From NCBI RefSeq assembly GCF_014137975.1, contig NZ_JACGWZ010000005.1, positions 62,001 to 126,000 of the forward strand: DNA of 64,000 nucleotides. Reading direction: 5' to 3'. Source of the DNA: Halosaccharopolyspora lacisalsi. GTDB lineage: Bacteria; Actinomycetota; Actinomycetes; Mycobacteriales; Pseudonocardiaceae. Positions 17,705 to 27,800 of the stretch are shown here, piece by piece. How positions within the stretch are numbered: position 1 is the stretch's first letter; every line of letters starts with the position of its first letter. A program made the position numbers and the translations under genes. The notes below the pieces were generated by a model. It had not been told where the DNA came from, ran no database searches, and was given only the letters and a program-made list of their open reading frames with translations.

Positions 17705-19783
17705 TCAGCGCAGGAACGCCGCGGCGACACCGGCGTCCACCGGTACGTGCAGGCCCGTCGTGTGCGTGAGGTCCCCGCCGAGCAGGGCGAAAACCGCGTT
17801 CGCGACGTTCTCCGGCAGCACCTCCCGCTTGAGCAGCGTGCGCTGCGCGTAGAACGAGCCGAGCTCCTCCTCCTTGACCCCGTAGACCTTGGCGCGCTGG
17901 GCGCCCCAGCCGCCGGCGAAGATCCCGCTTCCGCGCACCACGCCGTCCGGATTGACCCCGTTCACCCGGATCGCGTGCTCGCCCAGCTCAGCGGCCAGCA
18001 GCCGAACCTGGTGCGCCTGATCGGCCTTGGTGGCCGAGTAGGCGATGTTGTTCGGCCCGGCGAACACGCTGTTCTTGGACACGATGTAGACGATGTCGCC
18101 GCCGAGTTCCTGGTCGATGAAGACCTCGGCGGCCGTGCGGCTGACCAGGAACGAGCCCTTGGCCATCACGTCGTGCTGCGTGTCCCAGTCGGCTGCGGTG
18201 GTTTCCAGCAGCGGTTTCGACAGCGACAGCCCGGCGTTGTTGACCACCACGTCGAGCCCGCCGAAGGCGAGCACGGCCGCACCGACCGCGGCGGTGATGT
18301 CGTCCTCGCTGGTCACGTTCGCGCCCACGCCGACGGCGACGTCGGTCGAGCCGATCTCGGCGGCGGCTTCGCGCGCCTCGTCGCCGTCGAGGTCGACGAG
18401 CACGACGTTCGCGCCGTCGCGGGCCAGCCGCGTGGCGGTGGCCTTGCCGATACCGGAGGCCGCGCCGGTGACCAGGGCGACCTTGGTGGCCAGCGGCTTG
18501 GGCGCGGGGCGGCGCCGCAGCTTGGCCTCCTCCAGGGCCCAGTACTCGATGCGGAACTTCTCGCGCTCGTCGATGGGCGAGTAGCGGGAGAGGGACTCGG
18601 CGCCGCGCATCACGTTGATCGCGTTGACGTAGAACTCCCCGGCGACGCGGGCGGTCTGCTTGTCGCCGCCGTAGCTGAACATGCCCACGCCCGGGATCAG
18701 CACGATCGCCGGGTCCGCTCCGCGCATGGCGGGGGAGTCGGAGTCGGCGTGCCGCTGGTAGTAGGCCGCGTAGTCGTCCCGGTACTGCTCGTGCAGCTGC
18801 TTGAGCCGTTCGACCGACTCCTCGACCGAAGCGGTGCTCGGCAGGTCGAGCACGAGCGGCTTGACCTTGGTGCGCAGGAAGTGGTCGGGGCAGCTGGTGC
18901 CGAGCTCGGCCAGCCTGGCGTGCTCGGAGCGGGCCAGGAAGTCCAGCACCTCCGGTGCGTCGGTGAAGTGCCCGACCTGCCGCTTGTCGGTGCTCACCAG
19001 ACCGCGCAGCACCGGCGCGAGCGCGGCCGCCTTCTCCCGCCGCTGCTCATCCGGCAACGGTTCGTACCCGTCGAGGACCGCTCCGAAGGGTTCCGACTTG
19101 CCGTGCTCGGCGATGTGGTCGGCAGCGGTGTCGATGATCCACAGCGAGTTGCGCTCGCACTCCTCGCTGGTCGCGCCCCAGGCGGTGATGCCGTGCCCGC
19201 CGAGGATCGTGCCGATCGCCTCCGGGTGCGCGCGCTTGATCGCGGCGATGTCCTCGCCGAGCTGCCAGCCGGGACGCCGCCACGGCACCCACACCACCTT
19301 CTCCCCGAAGATCTCGCGGGTGAGCTCCGGACCGTCGGCGGCGGTGGCGATCGCGATACCGCTGTCCGGGTGCAGGTGGTCGACGTGGTCGGCCTCCACG
19401 AGCCCGTGCATCGCGGTGTCGATCGACGGCGCCGCCCCGCCCCTGCCGTGCAGGGTGTGGTCGAACGCCGCGACCATCTCGTCCTCGCGGTCCACACCCG
19501 GGTACACGTTGGACAGGGCGCGCAGCCTGTCCAGGCGGAGCACGGCGAGTCCCTGCTCGGTGAGGGTTCCCAGGTCACCACCCGAGCCCTTCACCCACAG
19601 CAGGTCCACCGGCTCGGCGGTGACGGGATCGGTGTCCCGCCCCTTGGCCGAGGTGTTGCCGCCGGCGTAGTTGGTGTTCTTCGGCTCGGCTCCCAGCCGG
19701 TTGCTCCGAGCGACCAGTTCCTGCTCGACGGCACCGGAATTCGCGTTGCCCACTGCGTTTCCCTCTCCTGCTCGGTTGCTCAT
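17705..19783 (-). CDS. rhaEW: Bifunctional rhamnulose-1-phosphate aldolase / short-chain dehydrogenase
   Basis: 692 residues. The N-terminal ~430 residues are a class II aldolase/adducin domain with the HLHPDSGIA and LGGHGITAWG metal-binding regions. The C-terminal ~250 residues are a classical SDR with TGAASGIGKATA and a NNAG motif; the catalytic Tyr-Lys lies in IAYSATKADQ. The first domain splits rhamnulose-1-phosphate into dihydroxyacetone phosphate and L-lactaldehyde, and the second is thought to oxidise lactaldehyde to lactate. Such fusions are known in Bacillus and actinobacteria. Its ATG overlaps the rhaI stop by 4 bp. Confidence 0.92.
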   Translation of the reverse strand: MSNRAGEGNAVGNANSGAVEQELVARSNRLGAEPKNTNYAGGNTSAKGRDTDPVTAEPVDLLWVKGSGGDLGTLTEQGLAVLRLDRLRALSNVYPGVDREDEMVAAFDHTLHGRGGAAPSIDTAMHGLVEADHVDHLHPDSGIAIATAADGPELTREIFGEKVVWVPWRRPGWQLGEDIAAIKRAHPEAIGTILGGHGITAWGATSEECERNSLWIIDTAADHIAEHGKSEPFGAVLDGYEPLPDEQRREKAAALAPVLRGLVSTDKRQVGHFTDAPEVLDFLARSEHARLAELGTSCPDHFLRTKVKPLVLDLPSTASVEESVERLKQLHEQYRDDYAAYYQRHADSDSPAMRGADPAIVLIPGVGMFSYGGDKQTARVAGEFYVNAINVMRGAESLSRYSPIDEREKFRIEYWALEEAKLRRRPAPKPLATKVALVTGAASGIGKATATRLARDGANVVLVDLDGDEAREAAAEIGSTDVAVGVGANVTSEDDITAAVGAAVLAFGGLDVVVNNAGLSLSKPLLETTAADWDTQHDVMAKGSFLVSRTAAEVFIDQELGGDIVYIVSKNSVFAGPNNIAYSATKADQAHQVRLLAAELGEHAIRVNGVNPDGVVRGSGIFAGGWGAQRAKVYGVKEEELGSFYAQRTLLKREVLPENVANAVFALLGGDLTHTTGLHVPVDAGVAAAFLR

Positions 19784-20958
19784 CAGGCTCCCCACCCGGC
19801 CTGCGCACCGCCGACGCGCTGCTCGGCGAGGTACTGCTGGTGCCCGGATTCGGCGTAGGCGCGCAGCGGTTCGGCGGGCAGCCCGCGCGATGCGCGCCAC
19901 TGCGCCAGGTCCGGTCGCACGTCGGTCTGGAAGGCGTCCATCAGCACGGCGTTCGCGCCGAGCACGTCGTGCTCGGACTGCGCCTTCTCGAGTGCCGCGC
20001 GGTCGACCAGCAGCGCGCGTGCGGTCATCTCCTGCACGTTGAGCACCGAGCGGATCTGACCGGGGATCTTCTCCTCGACGTTGTGGCACTGGTCGAGCAT
20101 GAAGCGCACCGGGGACCCCTCGTCGAGTCCGCCACCCGCGACGACTTCGTGCATGATGCGGAACAGCTGGAACGGGTCGGCCGCCCCGACGATCAGGTCG
20201 TCGTCGGCGTAGAAGCGCGAGTTGAAGTCGAACGAGCCGAGCTTGCCCAACCGCAGCAGCTGCATGACGATGAACTCGATGTTCGTGCCCGGCGCGTGGT
20301 GGCCGGTGTCCAGGCAGGTGAAGGCCCGGTCGCCGAGCGCGCTGACCTGCGCGTACGAGGTGCCCCAGTCGGGCACGTCGGTGTGGTAGAAGGCCGGTTC
20401 GAAGAACTTGTACTCGAGCACGAGCCGCTGGTGCTCGTCCAGCCTGTCGTAGATCTCGGCCAGCGACTCGGCGAGCCGGTCCTGGCGCGCCCGCAGCGAG
20501 CCCTGGCCGGGGTAGTTCGTCCCGTCGGCCAGCCAGATCTTCAGATCCGTCGAACCGGTGGCGCGCATGATGTCGAGGCACCGGAAGTGGTGGTCGACGG
20601 CCTTGCGCCGCACCGCCGGGTCGGAGTGGGTGAGGCTGCCGAACTTGTAGTCCTCGTCCTGGAACGTGTTCGAGTTGACCGTGCCCAGCTGCACGCCGAG
20701 CTCCTCCGCGTACGCCTTGAGCGCGGTGAAGTCCTCCACGTGGTCCCACGGGATGTGCAGCGCCACGGTCGGCGCGAGCCCGGTCAGCTCGTGCACCTTG
20801 GCGGCGTCGGCGATCTTCTCGTGCGGTGTGCGCGGGGTGCCGGGCGTGCCGAACACCTTGAACCGGGTGCCGGAGTTGCCGAACGCCCAGCTGGGCAGCT
20901 CGATGGATTGGCGAGCGAGGGTTTCGGTGATCTCGCCGAAACGGCCCGGAGCGGTCAT
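19783..20958 (-). CDS. rhaI: L-rhamnose isomerase (RhaI type)
   Basis: 391-residue TIM-barrel isomerase of the Pseudomonas-type RhaI family, not the E. coli RhaA family. Metal/active-site segments include HIPWD near 88, KIWLADGTNYPGQGS, LEYKFFEPAFYHTDVPDWG and CLDTGHHAPGTN. It converts L-rhamnose to L-rhamnulose. Both ends overlap neighbours by ATGA: rhaM upstream and the fused aldolase downstream, which enforces coupled translation. Confidence 0.92.
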   Translation of the reverse strand: MTAPGRFGEITETLARQSIELPSWAFGNSGTRFKVFGTPGTPRTPHEKIADAAKVHELTGLAPTVALHIPWDHVEDFTALKAYAEELGVQLGTVNSNTFQDEDYKFGSLTHSDPAVRRKAVDHHFRCLDIMRATGSTDLKIWLADGTNYPGQGSLRARQDRLAESLAEIYDRLDEHQRLVLEYKFFEPAFYHTDVPDWGTSYAQVSALGDRAFTCLDTGHHAPGTNIEFIVMQLLRLGKLGSFDFNSRFYADDDLIVGAADPFQLFRIMHEVVAGGGLDEGSPVRFMLDQCHNVEEKIPGQIRSVLNVQEMTARALLVDRAALEKAQSEHDVLGANAVLMDAFQTDVRPDLAQWRASRGLPAEPLRAYAESGHQQYLAEQRVGGAQAGWGA

Positions 20959-21320
20959 CGTTCTCCTTCGTTCGGATCGGACTCGCCGATGTTGGCGAGC
21001 TGGTCTTCGAGGTGGAAGACCTCTTCGAGGACCGTGGCCGTCTGGTCGGCACGGCCGCTCCGGCCGACGAAGAGGTCGGCCATGTGTTCCTCCCAGACCG
21101 CGGCCACCCGTGATGCCGCGAGGTGGGCGTCCGAGCGGGTCACGGAGTCCGTCTCGTAGTAGCCGATCAGCAGGCCGTCCGGGCGGAGGAACAGCGAGTA
21201 GTCGCGCCGTCCCGAGGCTTCGAGCTCGCGCAGCATCTCGGGCCACACGGCCGCGTGGCGGCGCCTGTACTCGTCGATGCGGTCGGGGTCGACCTGCAGC
21301 TGGAAGCACACGCGGGTCAT
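20955..21320 (-). CDS. rhaM: L-rhamnose mutarotase
   Basis: 121-residue ferredoxin-like protein of the RhaM/RhaU family: FQLQVDPDRIDEYRRRHAAVWPEM at the N-terminus with the catalytic His in RRHAAVWP, and the YSLFLRPDGLLIGYYE segment. It interconverts alpha- and beta-L-rhamnose so that the isomerase can use both. It overlaps the transporter gene upstream and rhaI downstream by 4 bp each. Confidence 0.92.
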   Translation of the reverse strand: MTRVCFQLQVDPDRIDEYRRRHAAVWPEMLRELEASGRRDYSLFLRPDGLLIGYYETDSVTRSDAHLAASRVAAVWEEHMADLFVGRSGRADQTATVLEEVFHLEDQLANIGESDPNEGER

Positions 21321-22621
21321 GAGGTCACCACCGCCTCGTCAGCGGTCGTGGTGGCCCCGTAGCGCTCCTCCTCGATTTGCTGCAGGCTCCTGCCCCGGGT
21401 ACGTGGTGTCCACACTGTACCGATGAGCAGGGAGGCGGCCAGCAGTCCGAGGATGAGCAGACCGAGCCCCTTCAGCCCGATCTGCGCCAGCAGTACCGGG
21501 AACCAGACGCTGAGCAACCCGACGAGCACTCGGGCGGCCAGGAACAGCACTCCCTGCGCGCTGGCGCGGTAGCGCGTCGCGAACAGCTCGCTGGTCCACA
21601 GCCCGTAGAACGCCTGCGCGCCGACACCCATGGACAGGCCCCAGCCGATCGCGAAGAACAGCATGGTGAAGGCGCTGGGCGGGGCGTAGATCAACGCGGC
21701 CCAGGCGAGGAAGCCGAGCGCCGCGCTGGAGCAGTACAGCCACCGACGGCTCATCCGGTCGGCGAGCAGCATGAACCCGAGGTAGGTGGCCACGCTGGTG
21801 CAGCCCCACATGAGGACCTGCAGCAGGTACTGCTCGGTCACCGAGGTGACGCCCGCCGCTTCGTACACGCGCGGCTGGAAGATCCCGGACTGGCCGGCCA
21901 CGGTGTTCCACAGGGCGTAGACGCCGAACAGGAACAGCAGCGCGGTGAGGTTGGCCTTCTTGGTGAACAGGCCGCGCAGGCTGCTGAGGAAGGAGGGGCG
22001 CTCGCCCGGGACCTCGTTCCTGCTGCGCCAGATCTCGGATTCCGGCAGGCCCCGCCGCACCCACCACGTCACGGCGGCGACCAGGAACAGGTGCGCGAAG
22101 ATCAGTCGGCTGCCGAGCAGTCCGATCGGGGCGACGACGACCGCCAGCAGGTAGCCGATCATCGGCCCGATCGACCAGGCCAGCTGGGCGGTGCCGACGT
22201 GCGCCGCCCGCTGGTGCGGTGGGGCCTCCTCGGCGATGTAGGTCCACGACGCGGTCACTCCGGCACCGACGGCGATGCCGGTCAGCACGAAGGCGGTCAG
22301 CAGCATCCCGTAGGACGTGGCGAACACCGCCAACAACACGCCCACCATGTACAGCAGCAGGTCGTAGGTGTAGATGAACTTCCTGCCGTAGCGGTCGCAC
22401 AGCGGACCGCCGATGGCCGCTCCCGCCGCGGCCCCGAACGCGTTGGCGCTCAGTGAGGCGAGGAGTCCGACCGCCAGGTTGTCCAGGCCGAACCGTTCCT
22501 GCCACAAGCTGAGGCTCGTGGCGATCGCGATGATCGACCCGGCCTCGATGTAGTTCGACATGGCCACGGCGATCGTTGCCCGCCACCCTGTCGTGCGTTT
22601 GCTGCCGAACCGGACTCCCAT
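21317..22621 (-). CDS. MFS sugar transporter, probable L-rhamnose importer
   Basis: 434-residue 12-helix MFS protein of the sugar/metabolite porter type: GGPLCDRYGRKF loop after helix 2, ASWTYIAEEAPPHQRA after helix 4. ATG 22621 has AGGAGG four bases upstream. First gene of the operon and 4-bp overlapped with rhaM, so L-rhamnose is the likely substrate, replacing the ABC importer or RhaT of other bacteria. Substrate assignment rests on context. Confidence 0.82.
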   Translation of the reverse strand: MGVRFGSKRTTGWRATIAVAMSNYIEAGSIIAIATSLSLWQERFGLDNLAVGLLASLSANAFGAAAGAAIGGPLCDRYGRKFIYTYDLLLYMVGVLLAVFATSYGMLLTAFVLTGIAVGAGVTASWTYIAEEAPPHQRAAHVGTAQLAWSIGPMIGYLLAVVVAPIGLLGSRLIFAHLFLVAAVTWWVRRGLPESEIWRSRNEVPGERPSFLSSLRGLFTKKANLTALLFLFGVYALWNTVAGQSGIFQPRVYEAAGVTSVTEQYLLQVLMWGCTSVATYLGFMLLADRMSRRWLYCSSAALGFLAWAALIYAPPSAFTMLFFAIGWGLSMGVGAQAFYGLWTSELFATRYRASAQGVLFLAARVLVGLLSVWFPVLLAQIGLKGLGLLILGLLAASLLIGTVWTPRTRGRSLQQIEEERYGATTTADEAVVTS

Positions 22622-22678
22622 CGGACCTCCTGTCCATCGGCCTTGGTGCCACGGGCTCCGGTTGCTGGACCCGCAAAA

Positions 22679-22692
22679 TGTAAATCGTTTCA
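22679..22692. promoter_or_regulatory. Candidate LacI-type operator of the rhamnose operon
   Basis: TGTAAATCGTTTCA, an AT-rich quasi-palindrome 58 bp before the transporter start. It shares GTAAAnCGTTT with the perfect palindrome at 23131, which suggests one regulator for both. No regulator gene lies nearby. Confidence 0.5.
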
Positions 22693-23130
22693 AAGTGATG
22701 CTCACCATAGCGGCCGTCGTGACTGCGAACAAGACCGTGCGCGACACTCGTGCGACCGGGGCGGATCGCAACCACGTGTCGGTGGCGCGCACTGGGAGCC
22801 GCTGCTGATCTCGTCGAGAGCACCCGCGGCGCGGACTGGGGCGATAACTCGGGTGACGGAGCCTGGCCGGGGTTCGCCTTCAGGGCGTGTCACTGCTGCG
22901 AATGCCCGAGCGTGAGGAGCATCCCTGTGCCCAGCTAGTCTTCAGGTGTGGGGCTCCGGCCGTCCCGCCGAGGTGCCCGGCGGGACCGCGTTCTGCCCCG
23001 ATGGGCAAGACCCGACCGGGAGTGGGGGGCGTTTGTGCGGCGTCATTCGTTTCGCGTCGGCTCGCGGGGCCGCTAGCATGCCGGGTGGCCGAGGGGCCGT
23101 CGCCAATCACCACGGCGGCCGCCGAGGCGG
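22693..23130. other. Gap of about 440 bp without a recognisable gene
   Basis: Between the two LacI-type sites no frame on either strand shows coding character or a recognised motif. It probably contains the promoter of the rhamnose operon near its left end and otherwise decayed sequence. Confidence 0.5.
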
Positions 23131-23144
23131 GTAAAACGTTTTAC
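23131..23144. promoter_or_regulatory. Perfect LacI-type palindrome before decayed genes
   Basis: GTAAAACGTTTTAC is a perfect 14-bp palindrome in a GC-rich context, with the central CG typical of LacI-family operators. What follows on the plus strand is gene debris, so the operator may have lost its target, or may act at a distance on the rhamnose operon 510 bp away. Confidence 0.6.
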
Positions 23145-23167
23145 TCGGGCAGAGGAGAGACGAGGTC

Positions 23168-23437
23168 GTGCTCGAACCGAGGGAGGCTAGGGTGCCAGCT
23201 GGGTCCCGGGTGAGGACGAGGGCATGGCCGTTCCGGAGATCGAGTGGAGCACGTGCCTCCGGGCCGGTGCCGGGGGAGGCGAGTCCGGACGAGGGGACTC
23301 TGACCGGGCCGGACGCGGCCGTGCTGGAGTTGCTGGAACAGCACACGGCGACTGCGGGGCGGTGCTGGTTCGGCGTGTGGGACGGCTACGGCTGGGAAGC
23401 GGTGTCGCGTGCTCTCGGCCCGCGGGCACCGCGGTGA
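23168..23437 (+). pseudogene. Remnant of a conserved actinobacterial hypothetical (same family as 34856-35554)
   Basis: The C-terminal 50 residues contain EGTLTG...LLEQHTATAGRCWFGVWDGYGW, matching the EGSLPA...LIDTLAAETAKPLECFFGVREGFA segment of the intact gene at 34856-35554. The N-terminal region of that family is replaced by an arginine-rich stretch with no similarity, and the frame stops soon after the motif. A decayed, truncated copy is the best explanation. Confidence 0.5.
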
Positions 23438-23768
23438 CGGAGCAGCCGGACCTGCCTGGTGGGACATCGCAGCGGCTGCCCGACCGGTTGAGCGATCCGG
23501 TTCCGGAGTGGGTGGCCGAGGCGGTCGGGACTGCCGTGGCGGAGCTGGTGGAGCACGGTGTGGCGACGGTGACGGCCCGTGGGGCACCGTGCGGGCCAGC
23601 TTGCGACGCCCTGCACCGGGAAAGCCGGGATGGCTGAACCTCGGCTCCGAGAGCGTCAACGGGTCCACGGGCGGCGGCACCATCGTCGAGCGGGCCTCCG
23701 AGGAGGAGCTGCGCGGCAGGACTTCATCCGGACTCGTCGAAGTGGTCACCGAATTCGTCGACCAATGA
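23438..23768 (+). other. Coding-like debris in two frames
   Basis: One frame reads DPVPEWVAEAVGTAVAELVE and stops at 23635. Another continues with PGWLNLGSESVNGSTGGGTI and ends at 23765. Together they look like one small protein broken by an indel near 23580, but I do not recognise the family. Confidence 0.3.
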
Positions 23769-23853
23769 TGTTCGGTGACGGCGTTCCGGCCGCGAGTTCG
23801 GGCGCCGTTGCCGTCGGGGCGGGCTCCGGGGGCCGGGCACGAGCTCGGGGAAG

Positions 23854-23888
23854 GGGACCGTTCCAGCCTTGAACAACGGGACGGTCCC
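23854..23888. terminator. Hairpin after the secreted-protein gene
   Basis: GGGACCGTTCC (23854-23864) and GGGACGGTCCC (23878-23888) pair with a single G-T wobble around a 13-base loop, 15 bp past the stop of the minus-strand gene ending at 23904. Confidence 0.6.
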
Positions 23889-23903
23889 TCTCCCACGTCC
23901 GGG

Positions 23904-24404
23904 TCAGCTGACCGGATTCGTGATGGTGCCGGCTCGCAGGGGGCCGTCGACGCCGCCGCGGACCCAGCCGATGTGGATCGGGGTGGTGTCGCCGGGCAGG
24001 GTGAAGCTGACCGAGGTGGCTCGGGCCGGCCCGTTGGTCTTGGGGCCGCTGAGGTACACGGCGGCCGGTTGGCCCGCGGCCACGACGACTTGTTCGCCGG
24101 TGCCCGGTTCGGGCGTGTCGACGGGCATGGGCAGTGCGCCGCTGGGGCCGTAGAAGATCATGTTCTGGGGTGCGCCGCCGGCCAGGCAGGTCGTACCGGG
24201 GGTGGCTCGGATGGTGAGCTCGTAGAGCCGTTCCTGGGCGACCGGGGCGGGTAGCTCGGTGGTCGAGACGGTCACGTCGTCGGCGCCGCACCGGGGCGGT
24301 GCGGCCTGTGCCGGGACTGCTGCGAGCACGCTGAGCCCGGTCACTGCCGCTGCGGTGAGGGCGACCGCGGCCCCGTTGCGCTTCGTGGGCTTGGTGTCCA
24401 TCAT
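23904..24404 (-). CDS. Secreted protein, DUF4232-like
   Basis: 166 residues. A typical Sec signal peptide (KR near the N-terminus, then AVALTAAAVTGLSVLAAV and an AQA-A cleavage site) precedes a ~125-residue beta-rich domain with two Cys (PRCGADDV and TTCLAGGAP). Position and spacing of these Cys resemble DUF4232 proteins of actinomycetes, whose function is unknown. Two adjacent ATGs (24404 and 24401) follow AAGGAG; either may be used. A hairpin follows the stop. Confidence 0.6.
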   Translation of the reverse strand: MMDTKPTKRNGAAVALTAAAVTGLSVLAAVPAQAAPPRCGADDVTVSTTELPAPVAQERLYELTIRATPGTTCLAGGAPQNMIFYGPSGALPMPVDTPEPGTGEQVVVAAGQPAAVYLSGPKTNGPARATSVSFTLPGDTTPIHIGWVRGGVDGPLRAGTITNPVS

Positions 24405-24821
24405 GGTGCTCCTTCCTCGTGGCTTTTTCTGCTCCGGCAGACGCGCGGAACCCTCGGGATGCGTCGCGAGCACCAAGAGTGCGATTGATCTCCGGGGCGC
24501 AACCTGATCGTGCCTCGGACGTCGGTGGATCTTCTCGCCGCTTTTCGGCTCTCGTCGAAAAACCGGAACGGGATCGTGCGGAGAAAGCAGGTCACGGCGC
24601 TGAGTCCACTTGCGGCGGCCCGCCGGGGATGACCGGCGAGTGCGTCGTGGGGTCGTATCCGCCGGCACAGCCGCGTCACCGTATCGGCCGTACCACCAGC
24701 AGCGGAGTGTCTGCTATTCCTGACCGTGCCCCCGCGGTCACAGTACGAGCTGTCGGGGTGAGGACTCCGTACGCTGCTTCTCCCGGCGTAGCCACGGCAG
24801 CGTCGCCCGCGTCCGTGCAGG
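24405..24821. other. 417-bp divergent intergenic region
   Basis: Lies between the minus-strand secreted protein and the plus-strand amidohydrolase, so promoters of both should be here. I see no gene, long repeat or clear operator. Confidence 0.5.
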
Positions 24822-27800
24822 ATGACGAGCATGTCGAGTTCGAGGACGGACGGTGATTCGATGGGTACCGAGTCCGCGCGGCAGCCTGACCAGGAAGCTG
24901 GCTCAGCAGCTGCTCTCAGCCGGCGAAAGGTGCTGCAAGCGGGTGCCGGGGCGGTGACGTGCGCGCTGGCCTCATCCGGCGGGACGGGTTCGGTGCTCGC
25001 CGAGCCTCGCCTCGGGGGTTCCTCCGGGGACGAGTCGGTGGGGGTGCGGTTGACGGCGGGTACGAACCTGTGTGCAGCGCCGGCGCCGGAGGGCTCTCGG
25101 GTCGCCTTCGACGTGGTGAACGCGATCTGGGTGGCCGGTGCCTCGGGGGAACCGGCCCGCAGGCTCACCGACCAGCTGCAGGACGCCACGCAGCCGGACT
25201 GGTCCCCGGACGGCCGCAGGCTGGTGTTCCAGTCCTACCAGGACGGTCGTTTCCACCTCTGGGTGATCGGTGTGGACGGACAGGGGTTGCGGCAGCTGAC
25301 GGAGGGCGGTTGGGATCACCGGGAACCGCGGTTCTCGCCGGACGGTCGCCTGATCGCGTTCAGCTCGGACCGGTCGAACGCCGGGTACCAAATTTTCACC
25401 CTGGAGGTGGACACGGGACGGATCTCCCGAGTGACCACCGCACAGCAGGACGTCCGGACGCCGAGCTGGTCCCCGGACGGGAGCGCGCTGATCTACCTCG
25501 CGGGTGGGGCGGCGATCGAGCGGGTGCAGCTGGCCAGCGGCGCGGTGCGGCGGCTGGTGGAGGAGGACCCGGCGAGCACCACGCTGTTCGGCCCGAGCCT
25601 CGCGCCGGACGGGACGAGCGTGGGCTACGTGCACCGGACCGGCTCCCGCTCGGATCTGATGGTCGATCAGCGAACGGTCACCGAGGGCGAGGACGTGTTC
25701 GGGTTCGCTCCCCGGTGGCTGTCGGCGGGAGAACTGCTGTACACCGCGGACGGACGGATCCGACGGCGCCGGCTGGACGGAGGCAGCGACGAGGTGCCGT
25801 TCACCGCGAGAGTGCCGGTGCGCACGGAACGCTCCTACCCGCGGCGGCGTCCGGGCGTGCGGGGGAACCGGGTACTGGGCATCGCCGGCCCCGTGTGCTC
25901 CCGGGACGGCACGCGGGTGGCGTTCCGCGCGCTGAACTCGGTGTGGGTGATGGTCCTCGGGCAGGAACCCCGCAAACTGGTCGACGACGGTTACTTCGCC
26001 TCCGACCCCGATTTCTCCCCGGACGGGCGCCGGGTGGTGTACGTGTCGGACCGGGGCGGCACCGCCGACCTGTGGCTGCGGGAACTGGACTCCGGCGCGG
26101 AACACCGGATCACCGACGTCGAGGGTGCCCAGCTGGCCCCGCGGTTCTCCCCGGACGGCACGCGGATCGCTTACCAGGATCAGGACGGGGCGACGTGGGT
26201 GGCCGAGCCGGGAAGCGGTCGGACGCGGCAGGTGGCCCCGCCGCTGTTCCAGCCGGGACGGCCGGACTGGTCCCCGGACGGGCGAGTGCTGGTGCTGGCC
26301 GCGGTGAAACCGTACAGCCGGCGCTTCCGGGAAGGCACCAGTCAGATCCTGCGGGTCGAGCTGGATTCCGGTGCGTTGCACTACACCGAGCCGCTGCCGT
26401 TCCGGTCGATCAGCACCCGCGGGGACGACGGCCCGGTGTGGTCACCGGACGGTGCGCACCTGGCGTTTTCACTGGAGTCGCGGGCGTGGGTGGTGCCGGT
26501 GGACGCACTCGGCCGGTTCACCGGACCGCCGCGGCGGGTGACCGACGAGCTGACCGACTCGTTGGCCTGGCGGGACGCCGAACACCTGCTGTTCCTCAAC
26601 GGTGGTCACCTGCGGTCGGTGCACATCGGCACCGGGCGGACCAGCACGATCCCCCTGCGGCTGCGGTGGTCCCCGGCGCGGACCGAACAGCACCGAGCAG
26701 TGCATGTCGGTGCCCTGTGGGACGGGCACGCGAACACGCTGCGACGGGGCGTGGACATCGTGCTCGCGCACGACCGCATCGCGGCCGTACTGCCGCACCG
26801 GCCCGGGCGGCCCACGTTGGAGGCGGGCGAGCTGACCGCGATCCCCGGGCTGATCGACGCGCACAACCACTGGCACCTGCGGGGCCGCCAGTGGGGCGAC
26901 CGGCAGGGGCGCGCGTGGTTGGCCTACGGCATCACCACGACCCGGTCACCGGGGGACCCCGCTTACCAGATGCAGGAGACCCGGGAGGCGCTGGCCTCGG
27001 GCGCACGGGTCGGACCGCGCTACTACGCCACCGGCGAAGCCATCGACGGCAGCCGCGTCTACTACAACTTCATGCGACCCACGCTCAGCGCTCAGCAGCT
27101 GCGCCTGGAGATGGAGCGGGCGTCGAAACTGGGGTACGACCTGATCAAGACGTACGTGCGGCTGCCCGCGTCGCTGCAGCGGGAGGCCGTCGCGCTCGCC
27201 CACGAGCTGGGAGTTCCCCTGACCTCGCACTACCTGTATCCGGCCGCCGACATCGGCGTGGACGGGATGGAGCACACCGGCGCCACCAACCGGCTCGGCT
27301 ACTCGCACACCGTCAGCGAGCTCGGCAACGCCTACCAGGACGTGATCGACCTGTTCACCACCAGCGGCATGTCGATCACCCCGACCCTGTTCAGCTCGGC
27401 CGCGCTGTACGCGTTCGACCGCTCCCTCGTCGAGGACCGGCGTACCGCGGCGCTGTTCCCGCCGTGGGAGTACGAGAGCCTGCTCGCCAAGGTCGAACAG
27501 GCCACCGGACCCGAGGGGGAGGTCTGGCGCGCCGAGCTCGCGAACAAGGTGACCATGCTGCTGCGCATCCACCGCGGTGGGGGGTTCGTCATCGCCGGAA
27601 CGGACGCGCCGCTGGACGACGTCGCCCTCTCCCTGCACATGAACATGCGCGCGATGGTGCGCCACGGCTTCACCCCCCACGAAGCGCTGACCGTCGCCAC
27701 CCGCAACCCGGCCCGCTGGCTCGGGCTCGGGGAGGAACTCGGTCACGTCCGTCCCGGCGCCTACGCCGATCTCGCCCTCGTCTCCGGAAACCCGCTGAAC

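Noticed and set aside
17510..19858. A 782-codon open frame on the plus strand opposite the rhamnose aldolase/dehydrogenase gene
   Set aside because: It is antisense to a strongly conserved enzyme, has repetitive Arg/His/Val/Gly/Asp-rich composition typical of high-GC shadow frames, and has no recognised motif.
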